From Bacteroidales bacterium (GTDB taxonomy: Bacteria; Bacteroidota; Bacteroidia; Bacteroidales; UBA932), in assembly GCA_017538685.1 (NCBI GenBank), contig JAFYIK010000048.1, positions 1 through 25,312 on the forward strand: a DNA stretch of 25,312 bases, given 5' to 3'. Below the pieces are notes generated by a model. The model was not told the DNA's origin, searched no databases, and saw only the letters and a list, made by a program, of their open reading frames with translations. Made by a program: the position numbers and the translations under genes. Positions 25,156 through 25,312 of this stretch are shown piece after piece. How positions within the stretch are numbered: position 1 is the stretch's first letter; each line of letters opens with the position of its first letter.

Positions 25156-25195
25156 CCCGCTCGCCGCAAGGCCGCGGGCCGGTTCACACAGAACC
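25156..25195 (+). other. Structured leader upstream of tRNA-Ser (two hairpins)
   Basis: Two predicted hairpins lie between promoter and tRNA. The first pairs CCCGC (25156-25160) with GCGGG (25174-25178) and, inside a small bulge, GCC with GGC closing a GCAA tetraloop (25163-25172). The second is GGTTC-ACACA-GAACC (25181-25195), a perfect 5-bp stem. They may be precursor structures for tRNA processing; no other function is evident. Confidence 0.4.
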
Positions 25196-25199
25196 TTCC

Positions 25200-25286
25200 G
25201 GAGAGGTGGGTGAGTGGCTGAAACCAGCAGTTTGCTAAACTGCCGTACGGGTAACCGTACCACGAGTTCGAATCTCGTCCTCTCCG
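25200..25286 (+). tRNA. tRNA-Ser (anticodon GCU)
   Basis: The 87-nt cloverleaf folds completely. The acceptor stem pairs GGAGAGG (25200-25206) with CCTCTCC (25279-25285), with discriminator G at 25286. The anticodon stem GCAGT/ACTGC closes the loop TTGCTAA with anticodon GCT at 25234-25236, reading AGC/AGU serine codons. A long variable arm (GTACGG-GTAA-CCGTAC, about 25245-25260) is typical of serine tRNAs. The T arm is ACGAG-TTCGAAT-CTCGT (25262-25278). The CCA end is not encoded, so it is added after transcription. Confidence 0.96.
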
Positions 25287-25288
25287 CG

Positions 25289-25303
25289 CAGTGTAATGCA
25301 CTG
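25289..25303 (+). terminator. Possible short hairpin after tRNA-Ser
   Basis: CAGTG-TAATG-CACTG forms a 5-bp stem 2 nt after the tRNA. No T-run follows in the remaining 9 bases, so this is only a weak candidate for a terminator or 3' processing signal. Confidence 0.2.
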
Positions 25304-25312
25304 ACAGTTGCC

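Noticed and set aside
25200..25286. tRNA-Ser as integration site that brought in the PUL
   Set aside because: The 3' end of the tRNA points away from the PUL, there is no integrase gene and no repeated tRNA 3' fragment on the PUL side. An element could lie to the right, outside the window.
25095..25301. Minus-strand open frame across the tRNA region
   Set aside because: It is antisense to a complete tRNA-Ser and to two promoters, with no domain or signal peptide.

Overview
The window is a polysaccharide utilization locus (PUL) from a Bacteroidota bacterium, most likely order Bacteroidales. The grounds are tandem SusC/SusD pairs, many lipoproteins with short MK-type signal peptides ending in a lipobox cysteine, BACON and Fibrobacter-major-paralogous (FISUMP) domains, and promoters with the TAnnTTTG -7 box in place of sigma70-type boxes. 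By eye the DNA is fairly GC-rich (about 55%), higher than typical Bacteroides and closer to Alistipes-like or Cryptobacteroides-like lineages; genus cannot be fixed from this window.

Layout. All 13 protein genes lie on the minus strand, so they are read from right to left. At the right edge a tRNA-Ser(GCU) (25200-25286) reads rightward. Between it and the PUL (25086-25199) two TATATTTG -7 boxes face away from each other, one for the tRNA and one for a two-gene unit: a secreted GH43 glycosidase (24030-25085) and a secreted S9 prolyl-oligopeptidase-family peptidase (21579-24026). A 112-bp gap follows, with a TAAATTTG -7 box and an imperfect 12-bp dyad. From there an apparent 11-gene operon with gaps of 1 to 29 bp runs to the left end: SusC-1, SusD-1, a short SusC-2, SusD-2, two BACON-domain lipoproteins, a fimbrillin-like/FISUMP lipoprotein, a coiled-coil/BACON/FISUMP lipoprotein, a GH18 joined to a beta-propeller-like domain, a GH5, and a GH18 joined to a protein-tyrosine-phosphatase-like domain.

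How it probably works (inference). The lipoproteins, most with acidic residues close to the acylated cysteine, would sit on the cell surface. The BACON and FISUMP proteins would bind glycan. The GH18 and GH5 enzymes would cut it outside the cell, the two SusCD pairs would import the oligosaccharides, and the signal-peptide-I GH43 and S9 enzymes would finish side chains and peptides in the periplasm. Both GH18s carry the chitinase-type DGxDxDWEYP motif rather than the DDEY seen in EndoH-type enzymes. Together with a GH5_4-like endo-beta-glucanase this points to a composite beta-glycan containing GlcNAc, such as fungal cell wall or chitinous material, possibly with phosphate or protein attached. 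No regulator (HTCS, SusR, or ECF sigma/anti-sigma pair) is encoded here.

The most unusual item is the GH18-phosphatase fusion, a secreted lipoprotein with both catalytic motifs intact. Also notable are the SusC that lacks its N-terminal carboxypeptidase-regulatory domain and the paired FISUMP-domain lipoproteins built into a PUL operon.
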